Assembly (NCBI GenBank): GCA_033675545.1
Contig: JAWDGP010006450.1
Coordinates: forward strand, 187,501 to 251,500
Direction: 5' to 3'
DNA from: Elysia crispata
Lineage: Eukaryota > Mollusca > Gastropoda > Plakobranchidae
Length of the DNA: 64,000 nt
How positions within the stretch are numbered: position 1 is the stretch's first letter; every line of letters begins with the position of its first letter. A model generated the notes under the pieces. It saw only the letters and a program-made list of their open reading frames with translations. It had not been told where the DNA came from and did no database searches. Below are positions 1-11,964 of this stretch, one piece after another. Position numbers and translations under genes: made by a program.

Positions 1-22
1 AATACTTCAATATACTTTTCAG

Positions 23-89
23 TATCAAGCATTGCGTGGCTAATAAAAACGGAATTGACCATCCTTATCATGATAGTGAAGATACTTTG
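23..89 (+). other. possible short upstream exon
   Basis: A pyrimidine-rich tract ending in TTTTCAG precedes this stretch and GTAGGT follows it, so it has the outline of a 67-nt internal exon. Two + frames are open across it. It could be a 5' UTR exon of the receptor gene, whose ATG exon also begins at an acceptor, or belong to an upstream gene. Nothing in the sequence decides between these. Confidence 0.25.
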
Positions 90-209
90 GTAGGTTAATG
101 AATAAAGTTATTGCAGGGAGAAAAATTCGCTGTGGTTGCCGAATGCCGTAGGTGGTCGGAATTTACTGTAATGATTTTTTTTTTATTCATTCTTTAATGT
201 TCTCCACAG

Positions 210-376
210 ATTTCAAATATTTCAACCCCATCTCTGATCTAGAGCATGGCCTCCCGATTTAGTGTTGTTGGACTTTTGACCATTCTGGTGATATTAATCT
301 TCAAAGTTGGCACAGACAGTCAAACAATTACGGTTGATACCGATACATTCTTTTTCTCCCCTGGCATTTTCGAGAA
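210..376 (+). CDS. receptor gene, exon with signal peptide
   Basis: Coding starts at the ATG at 246. An in-frame TAG at 240-242 rules out an upstream extension, and the exon opens after a TTCTCCACAG acceptor. It encodes 43 residues plus two bases and ends at a GTGAGT donor. The N-terminus (MASRF followed by a Leu/Ile/Val run to about residue 20) is a clear secretory signal, with cleavage likely near residues 25-26. The mature start, QTITVDTDTF, resembles the first strand of an extracellular domain. The leftover AA joins the A that opens the exon at 9082 to give Lys. That exact phase match and the membrane-protein nature of both exons are why I join them. An intermediate exon of compatible phase in the 8.7-kb intron cannot be excluded. 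Confidence 0.6.
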
Positions 377-1075
377 GTGAGTTTTAATTTTTCTTATTTT
401 CTTTTGTTTGAAGACTTTTCAGGTTTAATGTGTCGTATTTTACTATTTTTTTCAGTCTTTTTTCGATAATGAGGCTGTTCTATTTTTAATACAGCTCCTT
501 TGACCATCAATCTTTATCAGCACTAAGTAAATTGACAAGTGCTCATTATTCTTTCCAAGTAAATGACTTCATAAGGTAAAATCTGAATTTACAATATTGG
601 TATACTTGAAATGGACTGTAACGATTATTGTTGCTTGTGGATGTCTTAATGTTTATGATTAACAGATTTAAAAGGGATAGTCACTTAAGGTAATTATTGT
701 AAAGCTAAACGGGTCAGAGTTTTCACACTTTGTTTTTGGTGGGGTGTTTTTTTAATCCACATGTTCAGTTTCATGACCAGTTAGTAGTCAAAGAAGAGAA
801 GTCATAAATCAATTACTTACTGCAACAATTGCATCAACCTTGATTTTTATATAACACGGTCACGTTAGATTTCGAAAACTTATTGCTCTTAAATAAAGTC
901 GTACTTGCTAGAACCTCCAAACATATTATGGAAATAATGGATAGTAAACAAGCGATAATTGGTATTTCCAAAATGATATTTTAATTTTTTAATGGGGTGA
1001 AAAAATAAACCTTTTATTCACCAGATTTGAATATAATATCATAAAAAAAACAACAGGAAAAAAACATCAATACCA

Positions 1076-2021
<946 letters not shown>

Positions 2022-2439
2022 ACCATAATTATGTTGCCAGCCATTTTCTTGAGGCTCATCACCATCCGTCTGTGGGCAGCATTATTTTTCATCATCACTG
2101 TGCAGCCCTATCTTCCAAAGATAGGATGAAGTGATGAAGGAATAGATATCTTTTAGAAGCAATTATAGGAGGTTTTATATTAAGTTCTCAAGAGACACTC
2201 CTAAATAGAGCATAGGCATTTGAGCGCCAAAGTTGGAAAGGATGCGAAGAAATGAAAGAAAGTGGTCATATGGTTTGTACTTTAACAACGAAAGCATTAA
2301 ATGAGGCTTTAGAATACTAATATACGCACGTATCGGTTATCTTAAGCTTTTAAACACTTTTTGGCCTGCATAAATCAATAAGAAAATAAAGATAGCATAG
2401 CGTAAAACAGATAACATCGCAAGCGCATTGAGTATAACA

Positions 2440-4260
2440 GGGAGAAGAGGTGATCCCATACCAGAAAAAGCATTTCACAAAGGCAGAAAAGCTTTCCTGG
2501 ACCATTCATACAGAGTGATTATATTTTAATGAAGACGGCCTTCAGAAAGTGCCCAAAACATAATACGACGAATCAAGTTTGATCTTAAAAAGCTAAAGGA
2601 TCCTGAGCTAGCAAAAAACATTAATATTTAATTATAAAAATAGGAGGGAAATCTTCTCCTCCGCCGTGCTTGATGCGGACGACCAAAATGTGTACATGAA
2701 TGATTTGTTCTGTGAGTCAAATGAAACAACGGCAGAGAACATGTAACAAATAAAAGAATAGCTTTGGGATTATCGTAACATCTTTTGTTTGTGTGACAAA
2801 CGAAGTCAATTAAAAACTGGAACAAGAAAAGTTTACAGCAGTAAGAGTCAAGAGGATGAAGCAGCAAATAGAAGAAATATATAGGGAAATTGGAAGAATT
2901 GAAGAACATAACAACAGCAAAATTATAATAGTAGCTGGTGAGAGTTGAACATTTTAAAGCGAAACCTCTATTACATGTATGTATGTATATATATATATAT
3001 ATAATATAAATAAATGCAATGTGACCCACAGAAAAATGGGAATTCACACCAGCCATACAGAATATTATTTTGACAAATTGAATCTCAGAGCTCAAGGAGA
3101 CTCCCAATTATTGAAGCATCCCCAAGTGACAACACTGACAATATTATTTAAAATTTTCGAGAAGAAGATGTGCAAGCCACAAAAAAACCCCAATAAAACA
3201 ACCACTTAATATTAGAAATTCACGCAGATGAGATATCATAAGCCTAGTTGATTAACTTTTTAACATTTACAACAATCCCCTGAAATGAAAATGACATTCT
3301 GATTGGTTTTAATTAATCGTAATCATTCTTCCAAAGAAAGGTAACTAAATCACTGTCAAAACAATCACAATTTTAGCTGAATTAGTTGCGAGAGCAAAAT
3401 CATGCCGCAAATATCTTTAGGATTTATCATACCTGATGATCAAGAAGGATGAAGACTAGGACTCATCTTCGCTGAAAGAATTTTGAAGCTAAGAGCGCTG
3501 TGTGATAGATATCTTCATCCCAGCAGGACCTCTTTTAGTTTTCAAGATAACGTTAGATGGTTTTAGGATGGAACCCTCTGTTCCACAATAACAACCTGTG
3601 ATAGCAATGCCACGTTGCTGTAGAATTAGATAGTTAGCGTGTTATACTATTCGTATAAAGACAATGCAGGTGTGGCTTAGGTCAAAGACTGGAATCAAAC
3701 AAGGATGTCTTCTTTCACCCAATCTTCTTTCCTTAAGAGGGTTAAAAAGCTTTTTCTGATAATGATTGTCAAGTTCGTTTATCGCCTAAACAAGGTACCA
3801 GCAACCTATGGCATGGAGATTAGTGCAAAAATGACCAAAATGATGACCATTAACTACAACTGAATCAACTTGGACAGTAGAAATGGTTGCCCCAAAAATA
3901 TTTTACGGATTTTAAATATTTAGTTGCAATTGTGGCAATTGAAAGACTTAAATAAGAGACGCTGTCAACGACTTCACAAAAAAAGTTTTGCACTGTTGAA
4001 GATCAAATCAATACGTAAAAAATTTATCATTGCACTCAACTCTAAACCAGACTTGTGGCCATTCTAAAGTTCTAAATTTCTCAGTTCTAAACAAAACTCG
4101 TGGCAAATTGTCTCTAATAGCAAAAGTTACAGAAATGAGATGTTTTTGAAGTATATGGACATCGTATATATAATCATTCAAGAAAAAGAATCACCTACAA
4201 CCTTCGAACCACTGTTAAATGACGGCAGGGCAAAAAAGATTAACAGGATTTGCAAAGCAC
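2440..4260 (+). mobile_element. decayed RTE-type LINE, copy 1
   Basis: Fragments of an RTE/BovB-like endonuclease-reverse transcriptase can be followed along the + strand through many breaks. There is an IKFDLKKLKDPELA-like linker near 2572-2615, a KVYSSKSQEDEAANRR-like segment near 2830-2875, an RT palm entry (IIPLPKKGN-like) near 3340, a GFRxG-like region near 3450, a GIKQGCLLSP-like motif near 3690-3720, and a C-terminal RCxxxILGISY-like stretch near 4135-4165. No long frame survives. The 3' part also occurs in copies 2 and 3. Confidence 0.7.
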
Positions 4261-4284
4261 GGTATAAGGAGACAGAGAGAGAGA

Positions 4285-4690
4285 GAATATAGAAATAAAG
4301 AAAGCAGTCAAACAATGTTAGAGGCTAAGACAGACGAAGCTAGATTGACTGAAAGAATGAAATAAGACAACCCCAGATCTAGCTCGAGAAATAAGATGGT
4401 TGATGGAATGATCAGGGATCGCACCTGCGCCTCGATGCGGCACCCATCGCCTTGCCGAGACAAGACCAGGCACTTAACCACTGAGCTATCCACATCTACG
4501 AAAATAAATTCTTCAGAAACAGTGACTTTCATGCTGGCTTGAATAGAATAAGAAGTTGAATCGCTAAGAACGATCAAGTCCATATTTTTACAGGACATAA
4601 ACAAACTAGCCTCTAACGGATCTTAGAAAGATGCAAATTGACTGAAAAGCATAAATGAATATAGAAATAAAGAAATCAGTCAAACAACGT

Positions 4691-4695
<5 letters not shown>
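4285..4695 (-). mobile_element. tRNA-derived SINE-like unit between 39-bp direct repeats
   Basis: On the - strand, 4500 to 4410 reads as a tRNA-like head. It has an A-box match (TAGCTCAGTGGTTAAG) and, about 50 nt on, a B-box match (GGTGCGATCCC). The spacing is longer than in an ordinary class I tRNA and no full cloverleaf is convincing, so this is a SINE or tRNA pseudogene rather than a working tRNA. The segment is bracketed by two near-identical 39-bp direct repeats (4285-4323 and 4657-4695), which may be long target duplications or a local tandem duplication. Confidence 0.55.
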
Positions 4696-4747
<52 letters not shown>

Positions 4748-4790
4748 GGGGGGAGGGGGGGGAGGGGGGGGGGGGAGGGGCGAAATAAGA
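4692..4790 (+). repeat. (GA)n followed by a G-rich tract
   Basis: About 27 GA dinucleotides lead into a purine tract of long G runs broken by single A residues. The G runs could support G-quadruplex folding on this strand. Intronic. Confidence 0.95.
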
Positions 4791-4984
4791 TAAAAATTTA
4801 TCATCAGACAAAGTAAAAGAATGTACCGAAAGAAATTCAAGCGGTAGTGATTTGATTGGTCAGTATGACGTAGCTTTTTTTTTTCGCAGCGGCGGGTGCG
4901 AATGTAAACAGAACTTCTGCTTTTTTTTTCACTCGTTTCGTATTTCTAGGTCTATACTGTTAATATATGTAAGATATCGACCTG

Positions 4985-5345
4985 ATCCATCAAGGAACAA
5001 TAGAAACATTCAAGCTAAACCATTTTATTAACTTGCCGCTCTTAATTTGTCTTGCATAAGTTATACAGATTGTGACTAGATCTAGATCTAGAAAAATTAT
5101 AAGCCCTAGCAATCCAGTGTAACCCAATATATATTTTTTTTTAATCTGGGGCCTTAAAAGTTTTGTCTGTGATATGATCTGAGCACTAACACGTTTTTTT
5201 TCTTTATAGTGTAGAGCACTTTTTCACCAGATCAGGTCGAGCACCACACTGTATCTATAATGGGTTATTATATTACATAGCACCACATTATGGTCTCGGT
5301 GGAGAAAAAAACTGGAAAGGGTGCTGCTTTAAAGATTGCTCTTAA
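4985..5345 (+). repeat. dispersed repeat, copy A (unclassified)
   Basis: This segment is similar to the reverse complement of 55140-55435. Shared blocks in order are a stretch around AAACCATTTTATTAACTTG, a GATTGTGACTAGAT block, GGGCCTTAA, CTATCTATAATG-like sequence, CACATTATGGTCT and a GCTGCTT-like end. Since both copies lie in introns far apart, this is a mobile or formerly mobile family, but I see no coding motif or clear terminal repeat. Confidence 0.65.
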
Positions 5346-5459
5346 ATTTAGGTTTCTCTTTTACTTGATATCTCTCCTTCATTTAAAGAATGTCTTCAAA
5401 GCAATGTAAGAAAAATTACGATGTCTCGAGGTTCTATATATTTTAGAACTATACTATGA

Positions 5460-5735
5460 GTGGCTCTGGAGATCTATAACTACATGTATCTCTTATTGTT
5501 GTAAAGTTAACTTTTCTTTAATGTGGTTGTATGGCTCTGGAGGAGATATATCTGATATTGTTGAAAAACTGACATTTCTTTACTGTAGGCCTAATAGTCT
5601 TTTCCATTTGTCATTGTTGTAAAGTTTGCTTTTCTTCAGTTCAGGTGTATGGTTGTACATTTGTAGATGATATGAGTATGTCATTTTTGTGAAGTTTGCA
5701 TTTCCTCAATTTAGCTGTCTTACCACATGTTCAGA
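5460..5735 (+). repeat. degenerate tandem repeat, four units
   Basis: Variants of ATTGTTGTAAAGTT(T/A)NCTTTTCTT followed by a GGTTGTATGG-like spacer recur at about 5496, 5559, 5613 and 5684, giving a loose 54-71 bp period. No coding potential is seen. Confidence 0.6.
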
Positions 5736-5768
5736 ATATATATACCGTGAAGCATACGGGCAAAGAGT

Positions 5769-5964
5769 GTATGTATGTATGTATGTATGTATGTATGTAT
5801 GTATGTATGTATGCATGCATGCATGTATGTATGTATGTATGTATGTATGTATGTATGTATGTATGTATGTATGTATGTATGTATGTATGTATGTATGTAT
5901 GTATGTATGTATGTATGTATGTATGTATGTATGTATGTATGTATGTATGTATATATACATACAC
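5769..5964 (+). repeat. (ATGT)n tetranucleotide array
   Basis: About 45 ATGT/GTAT units, with a short ATGC interruption near 5811-5824, grade into TA/CA at the right edge. Reading frames of Tyr-Val-Cys-Met or Ile-His-Thr-Tyr across it are artefacts of the period. Confidence 0.97.
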
Positions 5965-6009
5965 ATATATATTACTGTCACCCTCTAAACTTAAATAAAA
6001 AATCAAAAC

Positions 6010-7105
6010 AGCTTTGCTTTAGAAATAGCATCTTTTATTTGTGCGACGGGCGAAATTATGCACAAAACTAAAGTAGGAAAAGTTTACAACAGTAGGAGCA
6101 AAGCAGACGAATCAGCATATTAAAAAAAAACCGCAAGGTGGAATGTGAGAGCATTTGATGAAGGAACTGTGTAAAGTAGAATGGATAACCCCTCTTGAGA
6201 GACAAACAGAAAGAAAGCATAGCAGATGGTGAAAGAACTGAACTTTTCAAAGCAAACAGAGTCTCTACTACGTGATATAAGAACGCGATGTGATCCCCAG
6301 AAAATAAGGAGATTCGTACCAAATGGACAGAATATTACTTTAAATATTACTTTGTTAAATCCCAAAGCTCAAGGAGACTCCGAATTACTGAAACATCCGC
6401 CAATGATAACAATAAAAACATTTCAATTTTTTTAAAGAAGGAGAGACCAAAAAAAATCACTTAATATCAGAAATTCAAGCTAATTAGATACCATCTCCCA
6501 TGAAGTTCTTATATTAAAGCCCTCGCAAAATGGTGTATCAACTCTATATGGTTTTAATCACTAGTAAACATTACTTCAAAGAAAGAAAACTACTGCAACA
6601 GTGTCAAATCTATCGCTCTTTTAACTTTATCGATTATTACAACAAAGTCACGCCGCAAATATTTCTTATCACTTGAAACTCAAGTAGGAATTGGCATAAC
6701 TAAGGATGAAGCAGGTTTCAGATCAGGACGCAATAAAATCTGAATCAATTTTGAAGCCGAGAGGGTGCGTGAGGGATATTATCAGCACTGGCAGGACGTC
6801 CTATAGTTTTTGTGAATTTCAAGACAGAATCAAGCAGTAATAGGACGCTATGTTCCTGGAGACTCTGTTAATGTTATTGATGCAAACTAAGATAACTTGG
6901 CAAATAAAACCAACGGGACTTGCAAAGATGGTCTTCGAAGATACGGTATAAGGAGGTAAGAAAGAAGACTGAAAATGAGATAAAAAGATAACAGAAAAGG
7001 GTGGATAGGTTAAATGTTGGATGAATTCCTTCGTAAAGCTGAAAATAGAGAGAGAAAAAAAAGCATTATCAGATTCACCTTGGTGCCCTAACGATCATCT
7101 AGACA
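6010..7105 (+). mobile_element. decayed RTE-type LINE, copy 2
   Basis: This is the same family and orientation as the copy at 2440. Shared blocks include the AAAGTTTACAACAGTAGGAGC segment, AGCTCAAGGAGACTCCGAATT near 6368, the RT entry near 6580-6660, and an AGGACGTCCTATAG-like palm block near 6793. The 3' end (GGTGGATAGGTTAAA, then CAGATTCACCTTGGTGCCC near 7070) matches the usual C-terminus and 3' UTR of these elements. It is internally shortened and carries many breaks. Confidence 0.65.
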
Positions 7106-7129
7106 AAAGTATGAGTGATGTGAAATGGG

Positions 7130-8415
7130 ATTTAGAAAAATGTTAAAACAAATCTAGTGAAAGATGTTCCAAGTTTGAATAAGCTCAAGAAGATCCTGAA
7201 GTTCTTGAACATTCACCAGTGACAATATTGACAATTTGATTTTTTTCGAGAAGCAAAAAACCCACTCTATTCAGAAATTCAAGCTGGCGGGATACCACAG
7301 TTGATGTACTTCTTGAAATTTACAATAAACCTCCCAAACTGGAGAATGAAATTCTAGTTGATTTTAATCACTGGTAATCGTTCTTACAAATAAAGGCAAG
7401 TTACAACAGTGTCAAAATTACCATATTTTTACCTTTATTAATCGTGAGAACAAATTCATGCAGCAAATCTTCCTAAACACCTTGAAACTAGAAAGGAATT
7501 ATCATAACTAAGGAACACACAGGATGAAGTTCAGGACGCAAACACACTGATAGGATTTTGAAGCTGAGAGTGCTGTAAGAGGAACAAGACCTCGTCTACA
7601 TTGTAAATTTCAAGACGTTTATTCCACCACGAAAAATTTCAACAATATCAATATGACTTAGGAAATATAAGAGCCACTACAGCAAAGCCTCCAGCGCACT
7701 ATACTATTCGTGCAATGGCATTGTAGGTATAACTAAGGACAGAGATTGGAAACATAGTATAATCGAATTTCCTCTTTCACTCATTCTTTGAGATATCTTC
7801 TTTAAGATGGTGAAAAAACTATGTTTTCTGATAAAGTTTATCAAGTTGGCCAACCGTCCGAACAGGGTATCAGCAAATCATGCCATGGAGATCAATGTAG
7901 AAAGAACCACGATGATGTCAATCAAATTAAAATGGATCAATCGGAAATTAAGAATGGCGATCAAAAATAAGAGTATGTAAAGTTTTAATAATATATAGTT
8001 GCATTGGTGACAAAAAATAAAGGACCAGAGAAATAAATGCTGTCCATGATTTACCAAACAATTGTTGAATTGTCGTTGGACAAGTCTATATGAAAGGGAA
8101 CATTGCACTCAGTTCTAAAACTAGACTGATGCATTCCTTGGTCATTTCATTTTGCTTGTGCACCTGTAAAAAATTGTTATGCTGAAGACGCGAGGATCCA
8201 AATGAGGCAGCAAATGGGCGTTTCAACAATATTCGAACCACTGTTAAAAAAAAAAAAGGCAAACTAAGAATCATGTAATATGGCAAATAAGATGAAAGGG
8301 ACGTAAAAAGGTGATCTTCCAAAACACGGTAGAAGGAGGAAAGGGGGAGGGGGGGAGGGGGAATAATGAAATAGAGTTAGAAAGGCAGCATAAAAAAAAT
8401 GGACAGATTGAATGT
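7130..8415 (+). mobile_element. decayed RTE-type LINE, copy 3
   Basis: This is a third + strand copy of the same family, starting in the linker region (AAGCTCAAGAAGATCCTGAAG near 7189). It runs through the RT entry (AATCGTTCTTACAAATAAAGGC near 7376), the TATACTATTCGTGCAATGGC block near 7701 and a TTTCACTCATTC-like palm segment, to the 3' end near 8320-8415. The purine/G tract at 8337-8362 interrupts the tail. No open frame of useful length remains. Confidence 0.65.
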
Positions 8416-8699
8416 ATATATTCTTAAGTTTCAAATATAAAAGAATAAAAAAGGTGATGCCCAAGTAAAGTGAAATCGAATGTAGACAGATGTTAAAACA
8501 AATCAAATTTTAAGAATTTAAGTTCCAGTGGTGGTCATCCGAGTAAGAAACGGTAAAATGAATAATTTTTTTTTCAGATTTCAGCTTGCTTTTTTGTCAA
8601 ATGGAGCAATTGTTGCTCCTGTAAATTTTTTTCTCTCGGTCGGATCGCATACTTTGTTAACTGTCTGTTTATCTTTCTGTCTTTCCCTTTCTGTTTTTC

Positions 8700-8701
8700 C
8701 C

Positions 8702-8747
<46 letters not shown>

Positions 8748-8809
8748 ACACACACACACACACTCACTATGTCTCTTTCTCCTTGTCTCTTTCTCTCTAT
8801 GTCTTTCTT

Positions 8810-8898
<89 letters not shown>

Positions 8899-8912
8899 TT
8901 CTCTCTCAACTG
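8700..8912 (+). repeat. CT-rich compound microsatellite
   Basis: (CT)n blocks, a short (CA)n run near 8748-8762 and a (GTCT)n run near 8816-8842 form one pyrimidine-rich tract about 170 bp upstream of the acceptor at 9081. The Ser-Leu and Arg-Glu frames across it are not genes. Confidence 0.95.
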
Positions 8913-9081
8913 CAGACTTTGAAGTTTAATCGCCTAGGCAGAGCGTAGATTAAAAAATAAGTATACAATTATATTATACAGAATAAATTTACCTAATTCC
9001 ATGCCTTTGGTTCCATGATATTGAAAATCTAATCATAATAAAACTCCTGTTCTTGTACTGTTTATTAACTTTCACTTCCAG

Positions 9082-10771
9082 ATGGTTAAACTGCCTTTGC
9101 GTTGATACGAGAAAATTGTGCGGTTTGGATGTCGTCAACAGCACTATTTCTAATATAACCTCAAGTGACCTAGGATCAGAAAACTGTTCAAATGAAAACG
9201 TAACGATTGAATGTAGTAGTGCCGTCGGCAAAATAATGTGCAATACATGTGTTAACGTTAGTGATGATCTAATAAAATCACACATCAAAATTGACACCTG
9301 CGGAACGCAATGCATCACAATTCAGTGGAATATCAACGTGATTCTGAACAACTCAGCTAACAATTCATGTTCATCCCCGATGGAAGCAAATAGTGAACCA
9401 GTTCAAAATACCTCAGACGCCTCAGATTTGACGAATGAGACACAAATTTCATCTCCAACAAACGCTTCAACAATCGCCCATCAAACCTTGCCTGAGCACA
9501 TCTCAGATACTGACTCCAGCCTCATCCTTGCAGCGGGTATAGCGTGTGGCGTGTTGGTTATCCTCATAGTGTCTGTACTAATAGCTATCTTGCTCTGCCG
9601 GAGGAGACGGCGGAACCAGTCCCGCACACAAGACCAGTCAGAGCCTGGCGATCAAAATAATAGGACAGGCGAATACATAGAAATTGATGACATCAAAACA
9701 GTCAAGCCGTATCAAAGTAAAAATAAGAAAAATAAAGGTGGCCCTGCTGTGAATAGGGAAGGTTCAGACTCCTGTTATGGTTTAACAGACCAAACCAGGG
9801 CTGAAACCTGTAACTATAAGGCACCGATCTATGCAGATCCTATTATTTTACACACTGGCCAAAGTACCCAAATCGGAAGTGCTAACCCCTCTGTGTACAC
9901 TGATGTCACTCACGGTATAGAAGGAGACAATATTGGTCCTTGCCAAACCAATGAATATTCTGAGCCTGCTGATACAAACACTAGACTGTATGCACTTGTA
10001 GAATTACCCAATCTCTCCAAAACCAGCTACGAGAGTATTGATAATCTCGCACTAGGATTTGAGACAAAAGATACTATGAGAAAAGAGTTTTTACCACAAA
10101 GTACTAATTACGAAGATATAGATAAAATTTGCTCTAACAGCAAAAGAGACTTTGGTGGAAACTATGACAGTTTAGGAAATGGCCGTAACGTCAGTAATAG
10201 TATCCTGGACACATACGACGCGGGGTCACAATATCCCACAAATTCAAGTGATTCGAAGACCAGGGAGGACATGATAGATGGCTCTCAGGGGAATGAGTAC
10301 ACTAGGGTAACTTCAGACGCAGAACGCAATCAGCGAAACAGAGTCACTGACAGTTTTCTGACAACCTACGGCCCATCAAGTGAAAGTTCTATGGACCAGC
10401 ATACCCTTGCTAATGAGGGATCAGAGAAACCAGGTGAAATCTCAGGTCAATATGCCAAAATGAATGCCAGGGACAAGAATGAAACACGCAACAGTGTATT
10501 GGCTACATACAATGTGCCGTCGCAGACGTTCGGTCACAGCCATGCAGATCCCGGATCCACGGCTATAGCTGAGACATCGCCCGAAATTCCCACCAGTACA
10601 ATGGGACATGACGCTAGGGAACATGTTTACGAATTGGACAGTATGAATGACAATGAGGTCAAAGGGAATATGTCTTCTCTTGGCGATGCCACTCTTGCCT
10701 CCCATTTTGCCAGTCAAGATTATGATAGTAAAAATGTGTACTTTGAACTAATGGCAGACACGCAATGTTAA
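9082..10771 (+). CDS. single-pass receptor with tyrosine-motif tail, terminal exon
   Basis: The exon opens after TTCACTTCCAG and ends at TAA 10769-10771. Joined to the exon at 246 it gives a predicted 606-residue type I membrane protein. The ectodomain, about 160 residues after signal cleavage, has many Cys (CLC, CNTC, CGTQC) and several NxS/T sites, then a Ser/Thr-rich stalk. One hydrophobic helix (about residues 190-214) is followed by a CRRRRR stop-transfer motif. The acidic tail of about 390 residues carries at least eight YxxPhi motifs: YIEI, YALV, YESI, YEDI, YDSL, YTRV, YAKM and YFEL. That suits phosphotyrosine/SH2 signalling or AP-2-type sorting (inference). I do not recognise a named family. 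Three tail segments are repeats of one another. There is no kinase or death domain. Confidence 0.75.
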
Positions 10772-11460
10772 ACGTGTCGATGTCTCTATGTACATGTAAT
10801 TTATTCATACTAAATGTAAAACCATTTTGGAGTGCACATTAAGTTTTTATTACAATCAGTATCAAAGCAGGGTTTATCATCTGCCTTTTACCTTGTCTTT
10901 TTTTTTTAGTGATGCCTGTTTGATTAAAAAAGAATTTTGTAAAGAAAAATTAGCCTTTATACTATCCTTTAATGTCTACAATTCAGCATTAATTTATGCT
11001 ATGTGATTTTTATGAGGAAGATGTAATCTAACTGCTTAACTGTAACTTACAAAATTTCTATATTCTGTATCGATATGCGTTCTCTCATTAAACAATCAAA
11101 ATTTAATATGTATAGCCTGACGTATAGATGTGATACTTATGTTGTAATGCTGTTTTAATACAATCAGTATGAAAGCAGGGTTTATCATTTGCCTTTTTCC
11201 TTGTTTTTGTTAAAGATGCTTGTTTGATCAAAAAGAATTTTTTACAAAAAAAAAATTAATGTTTCCAATAAAGCATTACTTTATGCTATGTGATTTTATG
11301 ACGAAGATGTAATCTTACTGCTTAACTGGGACTTATAAAATTTCTATATTCTGTATCGATTTGCGCTCCTTCATGAAATGATCAAAATTTAATTAGTAGA
11401 GCCTGGCGTATAGTTGAGATACTTCTGTTGTAATGTTGTCTCATTCAGAGATGCAAACTC
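10772..11460 (+). other. 3' UTR region of the receptor gene, with a tandem duplication
   Basis: Downstream of the stop, a block starting TACAATCAGTAT(C/G)AAAGCAGGG at 10851 recurs at 11159, a 308-bp period, and the two copies stay similar for nearly their whole length. Candidate poly(A) signals are ATTAAA at 11087-11092 in the first copy and AATAAA at 11267-11272 in the second, so alternative transcript ends are possible. Confidence 0.7.
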
Positions 11461-11535
11461 CGAAGCCCCTGAATGAGTCAGCGCAATACATCCCGGTTAT
11501 CTATATGGAACATTCTAGAAAGTTTCAGAGACCAT

Positions 11536-11628
11536 GTGGGCGCCCTGCTGGTCTAGAGGTCTGAGCTGTCTGTTGCAGCAGGGATTCTATGTCGCGGATT
11601 CGACTCAAACCGTTGTTGGTGGAATTAG
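11536..11628 (+). mobile_element. tRNA-derived SINE head
   Basis: GGGCGCCCTGCTGGTCTAG starts a tRNA-like stretch with an A-box-type TGGTCTAGAGGTCTGAG and a B-box-type GGATTCGACTC about 45 nt later. The pattern fits a pol III SINE head. I see no good cloverleaf or 3' tail boundary, so its extent is approximate. Confidence 0.5.
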
Positions 11629-11963
11629 TTTGCATCTTTTCAATTCTCTACTTGACGTTAGTGTTACTGATATATAGATATAAAAGTTGGTTATAATATC
11701 AAACTTTTATTGGCCAAGCCAACATTTAGGTTTTGATTCAATAAAACTAGAAATTTTGGACCTCCTTGTTAGCACCTTACTATGATGTCTTTTGCTATCA
11801 TCTGTTGTAACGTACGAAACAGCCAACAATTGAATTTGCAGAGCGTTGTCATATTTTGTAATCAATTTGCTTTGTGTTGTATTTGCACGGTCTCTTTGTT
11901 TGTTGTACTTATTTATTTCCTCAAGCTATTGAAATAATTTTAAGCAGCAGCTTCTTCTGTTAT
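11629..11963 (+). other. intergenic, nothing recognised
   Basis: AT-rich sequence between the SINE head and the mariner end. An AATAAA occurs near 11740. I see no open frame with protein-like composition and no repeat structure. Confidence 0.5.
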
Positions 11964-11964
11964 G

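Noticed and set aside
2628-3107. 159-codon - strand frame
   Set aside because: Antisense to a decayed RTE LINE, with no family motif. A chance frame.
5689-6071. Overlapping Tyr-Val-Cys-Met and His-Thr-Tyr-Ile frames
   Set aside because: Direct product of the ATGT tetranucleotide array, present on both strands.
8528-8929. Ser-Leu-rich 133-codon frame
   Set aside because: Lies across the CT microsatellite. Composition is explained by the repeat.
9989-10717. - strand frame opposite the receptor tail exon (91 codons at 10442-10717)
   Set aside because: Shadow of the real + strand coding sequence.
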